Shown here: positions 1-12,224 of the stretch, piece by piece | Layout of the letters: each line of letters starts with the position of its first letter | Numbering within the stretch: the stretch's first letter is position 1 | Source: Ehretia macrophylla | Lineage: Eukaryota > Streptophyta > Magnoliopsida > Boraginales > Ehretiaceae | Length of the DNA stretch: 64,000 nucleotides | Reading direction: 5' to 3' | Assembly: GCA_037974665.1 (NCBI GenBank) | Contig: CM075768.1 | Coordinates: 10,841,001 to 10,905,000 of the forward strand | Position numbers and translations under genes: made by a program | The notes under the pieces: generated by a model | What the model was told of the DNA's origin: nothing | Seen by the model: the letters and a program-made list of their open reading frames with translations, nothing else | Databases searched by the model: none

Positions 1-846
1 AGAAAAATTAAAAATACAGACAAATGGAGGGATGTAGGTCAAGGTATAAAGAAAAAGAGGGATGGGGTCAAATTATTAAAAGAAAAATCAATTATTAGCT
101 GTTTGGGAAAGGATTCAACTCGCCTAGTAAAGATTTTGAAGATCAATTGTAGGAAACTACAATTAGTTGAAGAATGAAAGAAATTGAAACATTACTTTGT
201 AATAGTTTTATTTGTTTTACAATTAAAAATAATTAGTTTGAATACCTATTGTTAGTTCATTGAATTTGCTTCATTAATAAGTTGCTATTCGACTTTAATG
301 TTATAAACTAGTACCAAATCGAGTCTTAAACAAAACATTGAAAATTCTTCAGTCAGTCCGAACTGATCATCAACTCTAGACACATAAAATAAACCCTACA
401 TGCTGTGAAACCCACTTATATGTAAATAAACTGATAGTTAGTCTAAACTGACCAAAAAATTTCTCGACAAACATATCAAAGTTTCACTGTCAGAACAGTA
501 ACCATGAAGGTGACTCCCTCCTTTGAGACCCCTGGGGCCAAGATGTTTACTCCCCCGCATTATATATCCCATAACCTGAACAGCTTTTTCTCCGGTTATG
601 ATGCTAGTTAATTCCCCTTCCCTTGTCAACCTTGTGGGCACCATATTGACTAGGAAAATACCTAATTCTACAGACTGTAATCTAGTACTCTTGCTTTTTG
701 TTTTGCTATGACAATTATCATACGTCCAAACCAACTCCCCAAGTTGAGGGAAAGGTGGTGTAGGAGAAGGAGGGCTATTTTCATGCCCCCGCTATGACAG
801 CTAATAAAGAAATACAAATAGGATGATAATTAAAGAGTAGCTGGCT
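1..846. other. Intergenic DNA, no gene recognised
   Basis: AT-rich sequence with no convincing coding signal. A 98-codon minus-strand open frame (438-734) has no recognisable motif and is treated as chance. Confidence 0.5.
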
Positions 847-1035
847 CAGGAGGGCCGGAACCAAGATTTTAAAATTAAGGACTTAATATTTAAATAAAAA
901 CATTCATGACAATAAAAAAAAAATAGAGGGGCCATTAATTTATTTTTAACGATATTATATAAATTTTTTAATGATACTACATAAACTTTTTCTTTTTAAA
1001 AAAATCTTGGGGAGCCGGGGGCCTCTCCGCCTCTG
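847..1035. mobile_element. Possible hAT-like MITE (weak)
   Basis: About 190 bp bounded by CAGGAGGGCCGGAACCAAG on the left and, inverted on the right, CAGAGGCGGAGAGGCC followed by CCCAAGATTTTT. Both ends resemble the CAGNGGCGGA termini of small hAT-like elements, such as the better one at 4581-4780. I could not find an 8-bp target duplication, so the call is weak. Confidence 0.28.
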
Positions 1036-1735
1036 TGGACCAGCCTGCAAAACTCTGAAATTAAGCAAGTCGTCGAAGTGCATCATCACTTGGTCCACTT
1101 CATACAATTTTCTCCAAATGATCAATTCATAGCATGCAAGTGTCTGCACAGTTTCTTACGGCTTTCGCCTTCTAGATTAGGTAAAGAAAAACAACATGCG
1201 TGTACAGTTTCCTTTAGCATGTTGTGCACGATGGGCATACGCGGGATCGTAAGCCGTCATTTTAGGCTTATCTTGAGCTAGACTTTTGGTGCAGCGACTT
1301 TGTAGGTCTTTCTTCAATCTCAAGCTTGCGCTGCAAATTAATACTTTTTTTTCTTGTTCGTTTGAATGGTTTCTTTTGGACGAACTTGGTGTTGATGATG
1401 TTATAACATTACAAAAAAGATATTTATAATTATTAAATCTCTACAGAACATAAATGAGGTGATACGATCTTAATAAGAAAACTACTTTTTTTTTCTCGGA
1501 AAATAAAGAATCTAACCACGTCGCATTAATGTTTGAATTCACTTTGTGGTTGTGTGGTCTCAGAGTTTACCGTTGACTTGAAAGACTCTAGAGTCCTAGA
1601 AGATAATATTGGAGACTGGCATAAAGAAGCCTGGCTATGCCAGCATGCACAGCAACAAGGAGTTCGTGTTTCTTCTAGAAATTTTTTGTCTAGACGGATA
1701 AATTAGCGGCTCAAGCGACTTGTAACAAAAATACA
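1036..1735. other. Intergenic DNA, nothing recognised
   Basis: No gene, RNA or mobile element was recognised. Short open frames here have no motifs. Confidence 0.4.
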
Positions 1736-2010
1736 AGGGTCGGTCTGGTGGTGGTAGTGGTCAACCTCATTTGACACGAGATTTTCGGTTCGAGTATAAC
1801 TACTATTGTTGAGAATTATATCTTAATTTATTTGGTATATGCTTTGGATTGGGCTGTTGTATCTGAAAGTTTTCGTTCATATTTAGCCGTTAGACCAACG
1901 AGAGGACGCCGACGTGTCTCATCCGATATCAGTGAGTGGTGGTTAATTTAGTCTATATTTCGTAAGTTAGTTGAGTGAGAATGTTCTCCAAGTTACCAAA
2001 AAGAAAAAAA
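1736..2010 (+). mobile_element. tRNA-derived SINE
   Basis: The head has an A-box-like TGGTGGTAGTGG near 1748 and a B-box-like GGTTCGAG at 1787-1794, spaced as in tRNA-derived RNA polymerase III promoters. The body ends in an A-rich tail (about 2000-2013). AAAAATACA-type sequence lies just before the head (about 1727-1735) and again at the tail (about 2009-2017), consistent with a target duplication that overlaps the A-tail. The family is not certain. Confidence 0.5.
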
Positions 2011-3691
2011 AAAATACATTCTGGAAGATTTTCGTCCGGAAGGAATTTAGGCAGTAATGACGGGAAATCTGCGAAAATTCAGATCTCCTTGATTTATTCG
2101 GTTTCTAATTGTAAATATTTTTTGTGCATAATTAGGCAAATTTCTTACTAATTACCTTTTGTAACAATTCTCATAGTTAGGACTTTGTACACTGTGTATA
2201 CGTATTTCCAATATTAATAAAATTGCTTGTCATCCATATTTTATTCTTTTTAGGTAACCACATTTTTTTGCTTATTTTACCATTCTACTAGTCAAAGTTA
2301 TTCTAATGCTATCTTTTCCTTTTATTTTTAATTGTGAAATTTGCTTCAACATGTCATTTTGATTTACTACTTCTAGTGTGACCCAACCCATTCTCCATTT
2401 GTACTTCAAAATTTTATAAAATAATCTTAAAATTTATAATTTAACAATGTGGAAGAATAATATTTTTTAATAAACCATCTCACAGTCATTAAAGATGTAA
2501 CTTTAAATATGAAAGCTAAAAATAATACTTAAACACTCTCTTCACAATATGTGACTGCAATTGAGGAAACTATTTAAACTACGAGGGTTAACATGGAGGG
2601 ACGGAGTTAGTGACCAAAGACGAACTTCGGTACCATATTAAAAAACATGAGATTCGATTTTAAAATCAGTTGCTATTAGGTAAAATAGTCTTGAATCTTT
2701 ATATGATAGTTTTGTACTTTATAATTTATTAGTGTGAGTCTAACACCAAGAGTGTCACATTTGTTGCAATTTATCAAAAACCAAAAGCTCTTGTATGTTA
2801 AAAGTTACCAAACCTTAGAATGAGAATTTGAGCCCTTCGTACCAACTCTCGAGAAAATGCAGCATAGGCGAGGAATTTCATACGATAGATCGGCTGAGCA
2901 ATAAGTTCATAGTTGGGACCATCAATTCATCGCACGGATATTTGCTTCGAGTATTAGCTATCCGAGGAGGTCCTCGACCTTTTTTCAGAGTAGTTGAAAT
3001 TTACGTTGCATGGATTGACTTTGAAATCAATTATGTGTAACATATCGTTAAGTCACAAAATTTATAATTTTAGAAGAAATTTAGTATAATATAATCTTGT
3101 TTATGGTGAGTACTCGCTATAAACAATAAAAAAAGGACTAGAAGTCCTCGTTGCATTAGGCATGAAGTCAGTGGCCACGCCACTTGACTATAAGGAGGGA
3201 CAGCGATCCCCGCTAACCCAAAATTTATTTTAAAAATAAATGTATTTTAAGATAAAAGAAAAACAATAAGAACATCGATGGTTAGTGCAGCGTTGAGTCA
3301 ACTTTGTTCCGTGTAGAAATCGCGTATATATGTTGTTCCACAGTTTGGCAGCATGCATTGATCAATTCAGAGCTTTTAATTTGAAAGCCATATCTCTTAA
3401 CCTGGACTTTTTTGGCAAATAAAATTTTCTGCAGCCTCATATTTATGAATCATTCGACATAGATAATAGATTCCTAAGTTTCTACACATATACCTCATCT
3501 GCTAGACATTTTCTTTGAAATAATAGGGCATCTCTCTTGAGATATCTAATTTGACATGCCCATAGTTCTAAGTTCTTTCAACATTTCAAAATAGAGTCTC
3601 TATCTTCATTAAAATATATTTGAACCATTTATTTGAAAATGTTGATTTGGTACGTCTAGAAGTGAAATATCTAGGGGTGAAGCAATACTAA
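2011..3691. other. Intergenic DNA with two short hairpins
   Basis: No gene recognised. Two adjacent inverted repeats can be read: AGGACT/AGTCCT at 3134-3147, and AGTCAGTGGC/GCCACTTGACT at 3166-3189 around a 3-bp loop. The 70-codon open frame at 2828-3040 has no recognisable domain. Confidence 0.4.
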
Positions 3692-4005
3692 GGCTATCCT
3701 TAGTAGAGGTAGCAAAATAAAAAATATGCCAAATTTGAAAATTTTTAGAGACCCAAACATTATTTTTGATTTAAATATACATGGGACCCACCACTTTTCA
3801 CAACTTTTGATACAAAATGGGTCTCTAAATTACATTTGGGGTGCTAAATTTAGAGCCCCAAATGTAATTTAGAGACCCATTTTACCTCAAAAGTTGTGAA
3901 AAGTGGTGGGTCCCATGTATATTTAAATCAAAAGTAATGTTTGGGTCTCTAAAAATTTTCAAATTTGGCATGTTTTTTATTTTGCTACCTCTGCTAAGGA
4001 TAACC
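3692..4005. mobile_element. PIF/Harbinger (Tourist-like) foldback MITE
   Basis: A 314-bp near-perfect palindrome. The left arm begins GGCTATCCTTAGTAGAGGTA and the right arm, inverted, begins GGTTATCCTTAGCAGAGGTA. The two arms pair for about 150 bp with few mismatches around a centre near 3848. It is flanked by TAA on both sides (3689-3691 and 4006-4008), the 3-bp target duplication typical of PIF/Harbinger elements. It has no coding capacity. A transcript through it would form one long hairpin. Confidence 0.85.
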
Positions 4006-4580
4006 TAAGGGGTGCAACGGCTGCAGCGACTGCTACTGACTGTAAAAAGTATTTTAAAATCTCTTTTTTTTTCCTATATTTTAAGTCAATAAAACTATTT
4101 AGAACCTAATAATTTTGTTACTAAAATCACTTAGTTTTATTTAACTTTCATCGATAAAGTATTTTAGATTTGTCTTTAAAAGTACCTAATCATAATTTTT
4201 ATGTAAATGCTAGGTTGAATATGAAACCGAAAAAGGAAAAGGAAAAGGAAAAGAGAAAAACGCCGAAACAATAGAACTCTCGCATTTGGATAAACTCCCC
4301 AAGTCCATATTTTTTCTTGCTTTTTTTTTTTTCCAAAGATTTGGATAAAACACTTCAATGACAAGCACCACGGCTTTGCGATATAGTTCCTTCATTTTGG
4401 CTATATTGTCGCTAGTTTTGAATTATCTTCGTGAGATCACCCAATACGTAATCGTAAAACAATGGGTGGAGCAATTTTATCTACTAATTAATGATACAGG
4501 ACAAGCTACATATAGATATATATGTTTCACCTTCTCTCACGTAATCTTTCAAATTACATCACTTACCCTTACAGTATATG
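4006..4580. other. Intergenic DNA
   Basis: Contains a short purine-rich AAAGG repeat near 4229-4258 and a T-run near 4319-4332. No gene recognised; the small open frames here have low-complexity translations. Confidence 0.4.
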
Positions 4581-4780
4581 CAGTGACGGACCTAGACTCT
4601 TAAGGTCGGGGATGCACTCGTACTGTGAGAGAGATTAAGGTGTGTTATCATATAAAGAAAATATCCAATATAATAACTTTTTGAAATAACATATAAAAAA
4701 TTCAAAAAAATATTTTCTTTTTCCAAGTTGAGGGGATGTGCACCCCTCAATTCTATGTAATCTATGTAAGTCTGCCACTG
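4581..4780. mobile_element. hAT-type MITE with 8-bp target duplication
   Basis: A 200-bp element starting CAGTGACGGACCTAG and ending in the inverted counterpart GTCTGCCACTG. It is flanked by a perfect 8-bp direct repeat AGTATATG (4573-4580 and 4781-4788), diagnostic of hAT transposition. It is non-coding, so it depends on a transposase elsewhere. Confidence 0.85.
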
Positions 4781-4841
4781 AGTATATGAAAAAATGGCAA
4801 ATAAATAAACAATAAAAAAATAGTAGATATCAATCTTTTTT

Positions 4842-5673
4842 CACTACCACATTTTAGCCTTCTTGCAACATTTAAAATGAAAAAAATTAAAAACCGTTGC
4901 AAGATCTATATTTTTTGTAATATTTTTTAACAGTCACCTAAAATTAGAATTTTTAGGAACGGTTTCTTTTAACACAATATTTAAAATCCACAAATATGTT
5001 TATTTCACAATAAACTTTAAAATATATATCAGATATTAATTTAACAAGGAAAAAGAAAACAATGTGCTTTGACATTTTACTGTAGCGGTGTCATTCGAGG
5101 AAATAAACTCTGTGACTTGATAGACAAGGCTTCTGTGAGGGATTGCTAGTCTTTGCGTGTTATTGTGCTTTCTGTCTTTCTAGCGAGTTGCTTGTTGATT
5201 GCATAAGTATTTGATTTGGTGTAAATTCATCAAATATTTGGTCACTGAAGTGTAATAATATTCGCTCCGACCATATATGAGTGTAAGATCAACTTTGAAG
5301 TCTATTGGAATTCATTTTTGCACTGTGAATTTACTCTTGCTTTTGATCATTCGTGTCAAGATTCAAGTTGATTGTTTAGCTCGTGTTGTTTTGATTGATT
5401 GCAATTGGAGGTAAATGGAGGGTTTTTGAATATTAAATAAGATTAATTACAATGGTTCTTTATCGTTGCTAGTTATTTGTAAAAAACCGTTGCAAGAAGT
5501 ATTTATTGCAACAGTTTTCCATCATTGTTTTTTATTTGTAAAAAAATTATTGCAATAGGAATTTGCAACGAAACTTAACGGTTGAAAAATCATTGCATAA
5601 AGTCATTTGCAACAGTTTTTAGCCCTTTTACAACGGTTTTCAAATATTGTAATAAGCATAAAATGTGGTAGTG
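4842..5673. mobile_element. Non-autonomous CACTA (En/Spm) element
   Basis: Begins CACTACCACATTTTA and ends with the inverse TAAAATGTGGTAGTG, a CACTA-type terminal repeat of at least 14 bp. Subterminal regions carry repeated motifs of the type ACCGTTGCAA, in both orientations (near 4891, 5486, 5562-5635), as in En/Spm elements where they bind transposase. Flanking triplets are TTT and TTC, so a 3-bp target duplication is only 2/3 matched. No transposase is encoded inside its 832 bp. Confidence 0.75.
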
Positions 5674-6170
5674 TTCATTATCTATTTATCACTTTTTATG
5701 TGTATATTTAATTAACATAACATCACAAATTTTTCATATATAAGAAGTAATAAACAAGTCACAAAAACTAAGTGGTATATAACAATACTCATAAATATGT
5801 GAAAAACAAAATTTACAACCACCATAAAAGCAAATCCCAACAAGTGACAAAAATGAAAACAAAAAATTTAGAATTTCTTTGGCAAAACTGGCGGACAACC
5901 ACCCGCTAAGCTAATAATAAAATGAAAAACAAAATTGGCTCAAGTCTTTGAAAGTGATATAAAAGTAGTTTATGCCTCTCTTTGAATATGATAATAATAA
6001 TAATAATAATAATAATGATAATAATAATAATAATAATATAAAATGAAATAAAATAAAATACATGGAGCCCACAACCTACACCCATTGAACGTCAACCACT
6101 TTAAAGATGCTTATGTTCACCACCATATGTCAACAATTGTCTGCAAAAATACTAGCCCAACAACATCCCA
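5674..6170. repeat. Intergenic DNA with (TAA)n microsatellite
   Basis: A TAA/ATA microsatellite of about 48 bp lies at 5989-6038, followed by short AAATG/AAATA repeats. No gene recognised. Confidence 0.6.
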
Positions 6171-6345
6171 GTCACTGTTTTTTTTTTGGGTCAGCAAGAG
6201 AAAATTTCATTCTACTATCAAAAAACAAAAAAATTGTACAAATATGTCTTATACAAAAACATAATGCAAAAACCTTGAAACAACAAAGATTACTCGTTAA
6301 GGAATTCCACAGTTTGATTAACTCCCTATTTCTCCCATTATCATA
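6171..6345 (-). mobile_element. Possible LINE 3' tail (weak)
   Basis: Read on the minus strand, the sequence runs through AATGAAATTTTCTCTTGCTG and then a homopolymer A (T-run 6178-6188 on the plus strand). This resembles the 3' end of plant L1 elements. No reverse-transcriptase frame is present, and no target duplication was identified. Confidence 0.3.
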
Positions 6346-6558
6346 AGAATTTTGGGATGATAGAATCTTCCATCGGACTTGATTCTTGATCCTCGTGGTA
6401 AGTTGATCTTCATTTGTGAATTCATTCCTAAAAGTTCTTCCATTGCGTTCATTCTACAAGTGGTAAATGTATGACGTAAATAGAAGTTTGAGCAAAACAT
6501 AAATTATCATAAAACATAAATTTAATTACAAATTGTCTTAATATCTTAAAAAATACAA

Positions 6559-8521
6559 TTAATTGTCTGATTGATCTTCTATCCCATCACTAGGCTGAGG
6601 CGGAGGCGAAAACTGGTGCTCCGGAGTCGGGAACCATTGGACGAGCAGCGCGATCTGTTCTTGAAATTGATAGAGTTGTTCGCTATGATCTTCTCAAAAT
6701 CTATTCATCTCCTCGGTCAGCTCTTCTTGAAGTCTACGCATCTCTACGTTCTGCTCCATCACCTGTTCTTGCAAGTTTTCTGTTGCTTTGGCAACAATTT
6801 CTTGGATCTCTATCTGTGATATATGGCGTCTTGACGACGGGATGGTGTGTGCAGATCCTACTGAACCCTGAGACCTAATCCCGTATGTACGCCCTCTGTT
6901 CGTTCCGCCGATAGCCTAGAGAAATAAGTCATCGTGATCTATTGGCGTGTTTGCTGAACTTGCCTTCGATGCCTGCGATGCTTGCTCGACCAGTTCATTA
7001 CACGTAGCTTGCAAAAAAAAAACACATTTCGTAGATTTTTTTATATATATAAATGTGATAAATTAACATTATTTTAAATCAAAATTACATACCATGGTAT
7101 GTTTTGCCCGGGGGTCTGAATAGGATTCGTCAGGACCCGTGCGATGAGCCTTTAAGAACACATCCACGTGAGTCACAGGTTCCCCACGTTGATCTTCCTA
7201 CAATAGACATTCACCAAAACATACAATTCGTAATTTAAATTTTGTAAATTGAGAAAAGATTATAATGTAATTTAATGCATTAATTTAAACTTCAATACAT
7301 ACCATTTTTCTCTTAGCCTTCGGATATGGGATATGACCTAAAAAGTGCAGAGACGACCGATTGAGGCAATTTTTTGAATTTTACACTGACCTAGCCTGCC
7401 ATTTTTTCGTACCCCAAACCTTCTTCAACTGATCCTATATGGCATCGCCTACCCATTTTGGCTTCTCATTGTGTTTGCTACCCTTGTTGAAGAGATCTCG
7501 TATGCAGGCTTGGCATCTAGTGTTGAACATGTGTTGAATCGTAGCTTCATCGTAGGGCAACCACTTGTACACTATCTGTAGACAAGAATATTAGGTAATT
7601 AGTAATTGGACATATATAACATACAATGATATAATTTTAATTGAGTAAACGAGATATTCAGATGTACTTTGTACCTGAAAAGCTGTGAACCATATTTCCC
7701 TGATCTCTGGCAAAACCAGTGACCAACTCAGCCAAGGCTTAATATACCTAGCACTTAGTACATTTGTAACCTCTTTAGTGGCTCTGAACGGTATCCATCT
7801 ACAATTGATAAAAGAAACAACTTAGTCAATTGAATTGGAAAAAAAAAACAACTTAATAAATTATATAAAATGGTATTAATTATGCTTACCTACCATCCTC
7901 GACTATCAGATGCATGCGTCAATCAACGTGCCATGCAATATAGGAGTCTGGAGACGAGAATCTATAATACTGCCATTCTTCTATTCCTATAGCCCGTCGC
8001 TCAACAACTCTCGATGATTCAGGTTGGTCAGGAGATGGCGTAGGGTGGGGCCTAGGAGTACCACCAGTGTCAACCTATAGATCCTTTAATTCTTGTCGCA
8101 ATATGGACAAGGAAGTGGAATCAAGAGATCCATCATGTGGGGGCAATGGAACGTGAGGCACCCCCTGGCTTTGTGCAACGTCATGTCGGGCTACTGATGA
8201 AGAAGTAGAAGTATGAGGCATATCCCGTGGGGATAATGAACTGTGAGGCGTCCCCTGCCCCGGTGCCACAAAAGATAATGAAGAGCCATGACCAACAAAT
8301 ATGTATGCTCTTGTGGACCCATGACCAGCCGATGGCTATCCTTTTGTAGAGGCACGACCAGTTGAGGGTTGTCCTCCTGTGGAGCCATGGCCAGCCGATG
8401 GTTGTCCTCCTATAGATCTGCTGGGTGGACACCTACTACCTGAATGCCCAGCACCACACAATGCCCCAAGATTCGTATATCGTCTAATCGTACCTTGATC
8501 ACAATCTTTACCTGAAGACAT
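6559..8521 (-). pseudogene. Plant transposase pseudogene (Ptta/En/Spm, Transposase_24 type)
   Basis: Five exons can be placed with GT/AG borders: 8521-7890, 7798-7675, 7575-7303, 7197-7093 and 7007-6559. The N-terminal exon encodes about four imperfect 13-residue repeats (GGQPSAGHGST-like). Exons 2-3 give a W-x-P-F ... KPWLSWSLVLPEIREIWF segment and a KWLPYDEATI ... PKWVGDAI segment. Exon 4 has EPVTHVDVFLKAHRTG, and exon 5 has AIGGTNRGRTYGIRSQGS followed by a predicted coiled coil with many E/Q residues. That order is typical of the plant Ptta/En/Spm transposase family (PF03004, known from memory). Several in-frame stops (third repeat, end of exon 1, exons 3 and 5) make it non-functional; most look like CAG to TAG or W to stop changes. 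No terminal inverted repeats belonging to it were found. Confidence 0.72.
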
Positions 8522-9999
8522 GACTGTGTTTGACAAAAGACAAATATTCAATTTAATATATAGTAAAAAGATATAGATAATTTGAATATATTTATTGAAT
8601 AGTACATATGTACATCCATTTGTAAATAAAATGACATATAACATACGTATAAAAACAAAATAACAAAATATCAAATTCACCATTATCATCGTCGTCGTCA
8701 TCATCTTCATCATCATCATTAACATCCTTTATTCAAAAACACTTCTAACCAAAACTCTACTATTAAAATCTCTACAGCTCAACAGCTAAAATTTTACAAC
8801 TACGCCAAATAGACCCTTAATGTGATAATATGTTTCCTATTAAGCCAAAATATTTAAAAATATTTTTATAAATTAATAACAACCAAACATTTAAAAATAT
8901 CTTCGTTAATTAATTACTATTAATATATTGATAAATTGATGTCCACCCCCTTGGTGAAAAACTATAATACGCCCTGAGGAATTCCTACTAGTAGACTTTC
9001 CTCTACTCAAAGTGAATTATCTAAGTGCTCTCGCTAAATTAATAGAATTTAGGTGATTCGAAAACTATTAATTTAAAGAGTTTGTATTGCATTTTAACTA
9101 GAAATTGAACAAGTACCAACTATATTACTTGACTTAGGGCTTGCCACATGTCTAGCTTGAAAGAGCAATGCAATAAGTAATGATCACATATAAAAATAAA
9201 GATAAGATTAGTCTAATAACCTTTGTCTTCTTAAGACACACAATGGAAGGGTAGAACCCCGAAACACATAATTGACTTGGGAGCCTATCACACATTGCAA
9301 GGAAGGACATTCAAAAGATAGAAAATGGATATACCATCAACTCTAAAAAACTATCATTATTTGTGATACGTTATTTCAAGCTTTTTTCCCCAAAATTTGC
9401 TCTACGTTGGCTCTTATGAGTCCCTCTTCTTTTTGTGTTTATTTTCTTATACACCAACTTAAGTATTAACAGTTGGGGACAAGCCAAAAATCAACAACAT
9501 CGTCAATTGGCCCCTTCTTCAGGGACTACAACAAAAATTCACTACTTTTTTCTACCAAAACATTAATATACACCATATATCAAGACTTTGATAGTGCTAG
9601 GGCCAAGAGGTAGCCCAATTATGAAGCACATAGTATGATGAATATAAGGACCTCTAAACCAGACCTAAAGGAACTTCATCGGGTATATGGGACGTCTTAG
9701 GTAGTGGGTAACATCGATTGCGCTATCCATGATCTTATAGTAGAACTTACCTAGCAACCAAAACTAGGATATGGGACCCTCGCTTATGAAATCGCCTCTG
9801 CCTAAGTCGGAATAGAGGGAGTTGACTGTCATGTTGGTCTACCTTATATATACCAAACTTATGACTCTCATCAACCAAGTATTGGTTCGGGATGTAGAAG
9901 GTCTTAGAGAATTCCTAGGCTCATTCATGCCTCATAGGTGGCTTCATATGACGAACTTCAAGAGATCCTTCAACTTTCAAAGATCTTAGTATTGACCAA
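8522..9999. other. Intergenic DNA, nothing recognised
   Basis: Contains a GTCGTC/ATC trinucleotide stretch (about 8688-8720) just upstream of the transposase pseudogene. The rest is AT-rich with no coding signal. Confidence 0.4.
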
Positions 10000-11436
10000 T
10001 GCGTTAGAATTTAGGCCCCAAAAACCACTAGCACAATGACATTTCATACATTAGATGTATATTGTTTATTCAATAAAATATCTTTATGAGCACTTATTAT
10101 GTCTCTCTTCAATTTATGGATATGTATATAATGATATTTAGTTCAAGTAAGTGACTTAGGTACCCAGTGTTATGTACAGAAGGTCAAAGTCATGGCTACT
10201 TGAATCTTAATCTCGGTTTATAACTAGATGGTAAAATTGAGACTTAATTGGGATAAGATTATAGTGAGAAAGTCTCCAATCTATTAAGGTAATCTACCAT
10301 GGTTATTCGAGGGGCTTTCTGAACTTATTTCACAAGTCCATGTGATATACATTGAACAAGACTACTATATGTGTAACCTTTAGAACAATACTATCACTTA
10401 GAGAGAGAATAACATTTAGTACTATTAAGTGACGAGTGCTCTTAATCCTAAGCATATATGAATCAATTGACAAAGTAATGTATTTGTACTTTCAATCACT
10501 ATATATAGGTAAGAGCACAACCATAGGCCAATAACTCTATGTCTTGAGTATTTTGTTTTCATCAATTAAGACGTACATATGAAATATGGAGTCTAAGCCA
10601 TTATGTGATGTAGTAATCACCCCTTTCAGATTACCCTATTAACATCCAAAACTAAGTACTTGGTGATATGGCTAAATGGAGTTGTATTGGATATTTAACT
10701 TATGGGTTGCTGCCTGGATCAAAAGTTTAATATCTAGGTAATGGTTTGATTATGGATTAAAGGTCCAAGATTATGATATAGTCAAGAGGGTTAGTAGTAT
10801 AGTTAAAAGACCTTGTCTTGATTATGGATGTTATATAGAAGGGAAATTTGGTTATGTTGTTTAGAAGGTCAAAGACAAGGGTTACATTTAACGTAACAAA
10901 CCTATGATGTATTATTGTTTGTCCTAGAGTGTATTGATAGCTTCTTAATCAAATAAGTTAAGGTTAAAGTAGTCTTAATGCAACGAAAATAACATGAGGG
11001 CATTTTGGTTATTTTGAGAGCTAGGGGAAAATATGTCTTTTGGTTTCTATCCAAGCCACTTTGTTATTTCAGCTATAATACTATCTATGCCAGAGTCCTA
11101 GTATGATAGCATAAGAACTCCAACCAAGCCTAACTCCTAGATGAATAACACGTCCCTCTCATTTCTTTTCCAAAGCAAGAACATGTCTTATCTCTCTCTA
11201 GAATAAGCTTCGACCATAGCTAGTTAACAACAAGGTGATTCCCAGAAGTCGACATTAGTTGATAGGAAGAATTGTGGGATAGCATAGAAGATTGTGAGAA
11301 TTTGTTAGAGGTTAAAGAGGACGTGTGCATTATTTTCTTGATACATCTAGGTTCAGTCATCACAAGGAAAAATACCAAGGCTCGCACTTTTACTTTGCAA
11401 TCTTAATCGTTCACTTATTATATTCGTAAACCAACA
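10000..11436. other. Possible degraded LTR-like block
   Basis: A roughly 1.4-kb non-coding block starts near GCGTTAGAATTTAGGCCCC and ends near GTAAACCAACA, wording that resembles plant LTR ends. No target duplication matches and no partner copy exists in the window, so this remains a suggestion. Confidence 0.22.
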
Positions 11437-11965
11437 AGAAATGTAGAAGATTCCATGCAAACGCTTGTTTTGAGTACATGGTTGCTATATATATATGATC
11501 AAATATGCCAACATACAGTTTTGTTGAGTAAAAATTTTAAATCGATTGTGTATTAATCTATATTTACCTAGAATTAATCTTGGATCATGCATCTTTACAA
11601 TGTCAACACTGTAGGAGGATATTCCTGTTGCATGCCCTGAAAATTTCCTTCACTTAAAACGATTTCCACATAGTTTGAATCCTCATATAGGAAGGTGAAA
11701 ATGGGGACAAGTTATCTATAAGTGTCACCCCAATTTGCTTGTAGCATCATTTCCAAAGTCATTGATGGATACTCCCACAGACTAATAATGAAGTGTTCCT
11801 TAACTAGACCCTGTTAAGAAAGATAGAGAGAAAACCTCAATTTTCGTTCCTATAGGCTATAATAGAATATAATTAGAGCAATTTTGAGAAATTTTGAGAA
11901 ACTATAATCTATATTAAAATTGACAGAGTCTACAACTAAAGTTCATGTAGTCTACAAATAGTTCT
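11437..11965. other. Intergenic DNA bordering the nested cluster
   Basis: No gene recognised. It ends in GTTCT (11961-11965), the left target duplication of the outermost element of the nest. Confidence 0.45.
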
Positions 11966-12224
11966 TGTTAGCCTAAAGGCTTTAAGTACTTATTTTGATG
12001 ATAACTAAATCTTGATTATACACTTATCTTGTGACTAATCTTGCATTGTATAAGTTCTCAATTTATGAGATTAGTCAAAGATTGAAGGATGCTCAAAAGC
12101 AAGCACATGAATAATGAATGTTGATCAAGCTCCAAAAATTCAATTATGAACATCAAATGAAGAGCTCAACTCGATCAAGCTCAAGACTACGTTGTCAAGA
12201 TCTCTAAAGCTTTAAGATGTAAAG

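Noticed and set aside
8181..8725. Several overlapping minus-strand frames around the first transposase exon
   Set aside because: They are shadow frames of the repeated first exon of the transposase pseudogene or its upstream AT-rich DNA.
10000..11436. Solo LTR proposal
   Set aside because: The termini look LTR-like, but the flanking pentamers do not match and there is no second copy in the window. Kept only as a low-confidence block.
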